From Hymenolepis diminuta (Eukaryota > Platyhelminthes > Cestoda > Cyclophyllidea > Hymenolepididae): a DNA stretch of 64,000 bases. Positions within the stretch are counted from its first letter, which is position 1; every line of letters starts with the position of its first letter. The notes beneath the pieces were generated by a model. It worked only from the letters and a program-made list of their open reading frames with translations, was not told the DNA's origin and did no database searches. The translations under genes and the position numbers were made by a program. This document shows positions 62,872 to 64,000 of the stretch, piece after piece. The stretch covers positions 1,172,811-1,236,810 of the forward strand of contig CAADRB010000011.1 of the NCBI GenBank assembly GCA_900708905.1. Reading direction: 5' to 3'.

Positions 62872-64000
62872 ATGTCAAACCATCAACCATATCAGATCGG
62901 AGGTATGCTTCTACCTTTTATTGAAATATTAATAAAATTCCAATTATTTATAAAAATTAAGCCAAATTCCTGTAGTATTTAATGTACTATTTTTGTGACT
63001 TTATTGTTGAATGTTTTGCAAATTATTAAATTAATCGCGTCGTTTTTTTAACGTCATTTTGTGGTTTTATTTAGATTACGTATTTGTGGAAGAGTCCCCA
63101 GCAATTCCCTATCAGATCCGTAAAATTGCCGAGTTGGATAGGTACAACAGTAATGATGTCGAAATGAAGGTTAAGTGTTTCTACCGCCGACGAGAATTAC
63201 CACCAGATGTTGCAGAACAGCATTCACGTTGGTTGCCTATTGATTTATTTATCTCTTCTTGCAGACGTATTTTCCGTCGAGGGACTCAGTGAAAAGGAGA
63301 TCTATGATCTCAGTTTACGGGAGCTCTTTGTCTCTCAAACCTTCGAAATCGTTCACGCCAATCGCATTCGTGGAAAATGCAATGTCATCATGATGGAAGA
63401 CGTGGTAGATGAAAATTTGGTCGATCTTATCAGGGAGAATGCCACGTTCTTCTATCATCTCTCCTATGACCCTGTTAAGAGGTCAATCAAGTCTGACAAG
63501 GGATATATCCGTGTCGGCAGTGAATTCCAGGCGACTATTCCAAATCTTATCGGTGAATATCAATTCTCTTTTATGTTTACGCCGATGTTTAATTTATCCA
63601 ATATTCAATGAGGTCACCCTCTCCTTTTCTCTAACAGGAGTTTTTTGCTGTATTTGTATATATTTCGTTCTTTCAGCTTAAGGTTTCGTACCTTGAATTT
63701 GAAAAGTCGTTTTTTTATGGATTTGGCTTGTGCAATCTTTAACATTTGTTTTCAAATTTCAATGGAAATTTTCGTTTGATATTTTTTTATGCATTGCTTA
63801 TCATAGATCGGACGATTAAAAGAACGCTCAATTCAATTGGCACTGAGATTGAGAGACGAATTATTTTAGGCCAGACCATAGTCAAAATTTATTCTTGCAA
63901 ATTTCATATCAGAAATACGAGTTGAACAAGAGTATTTATGTATTTGAGGAGTGAAGTACTAAAATTTCGGTTCGAAAATTTGAGGTCTTCACTTAAGCAA
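62872..64000 (+). CDS. MTA: Metastasis-associated (MTA1/2/3) NuRD subunit, 5' part
   Basis: Exons 62872-62902, 63075-63227 and 63265-63552 join in phase to give the first 157 residues; the gene continues beyond the window. MSNHQPYQIGDYVFVEES matches the MTA start (YRVGDYVYFENS), followed by NPY-like IPYQIRKIAEL, VEMKVKCFYRRRELP, RELFVSQTFE, IRGKCNVIMME, and DKGYIRVGSEFQATIPNL. Together these are the BAH domain at the N-terminus of MTA proteins, which scaffold HDAC1/2 in the NuRD chromatin complex. The ELM2, SANT and GATA-type finger parts are outside the window. The intron between exons 2 and 3 is only 37 bp (63228-63264, GTTGGT...TTGCAG). From 63553 (GTGAAT donor) to the end is intron. Acidic insertions after RRREL present in vertebrates are absent. 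Confidence 0.92.

Overview
The window is nuclear DNA from an invertebrate metazoan, most likely a tapeworm (cestode) or close flatworm relative. It is AT-rich. Genes are split by GT-AG introns that range from 37 bp to several kb, and decayed mariner, Ty3/gypsy-type and tRNA-derived elements fill much of the space. The recognisable proteins are animal developmental, signalling and chromatin proteins: odd-skipped zinc fingers, a RhoU/V-like GTPase, MDM1 and an MTA-type BAH protein. The mix of tiny and very long introns fits cestodes, but the species cannot be fixed from the sequence alone.

Layout, left to right. 1-1090 is a decayed mariner transposase on the minus strand. 1280-1753 is a small two-exon predicted membrane protein, followed by a coding-like but unresolved tract to about 2680. 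5.6-25.1 kb is the odd-skipped region. It holds an intact four-exon gene with three C2H2 fingers (7388-9924). Two further copies of its CCAAT-type proximal promoter lie at about 18.97 and 22.61 kb, each preceded at a similar distance by the same interspersed repeat. A decayed second copy of the gene follows at 22.76-25.13 kb. Between them are a three-exon gene for an RWD/E2-fold-like protein (11440-12957) and two tRNA-derived SINE-like elements.

28.2-35.5 kb is a minus-strand NAD kinase gene; exons and splice phases can be followed from the C-terminus to near the N-terminus. 38.0-44.9 kb is a plus-strand atypical Rho GTPase (RhoU/V type) with altered G3 and G4 motifs and a 4.7 kb intron. 46.1-47.3 kb is a second, different mariner-like transposase relic with a G-rich in-frame insertion. 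At 47.96-48.87 kb lies an apparently identical copy of the gypsy integrase fragment at 23.55-24.46 kb, with the same stop codons. 48.9-60.8 kb holds no gene that can be recognised. The right end has two head-to-head genes: MDM1 (minus, 60839-62244) and the 5' part of an MTA1/2/3-type NuRD subunit (plus, from 62872, cut by the window end).

The genes do not form an operon or one pathway. The most informative structure is repeat-linked local duplication: a tandemly multiplied odd-skipped locus with one living and one dead gene, and a 0.9 kb dead retroelement segment copied without visible change 24.4 kb away. Exon junctions were placed by hand from reading frame, splice sites and family similarity; repeat limits are approximate.
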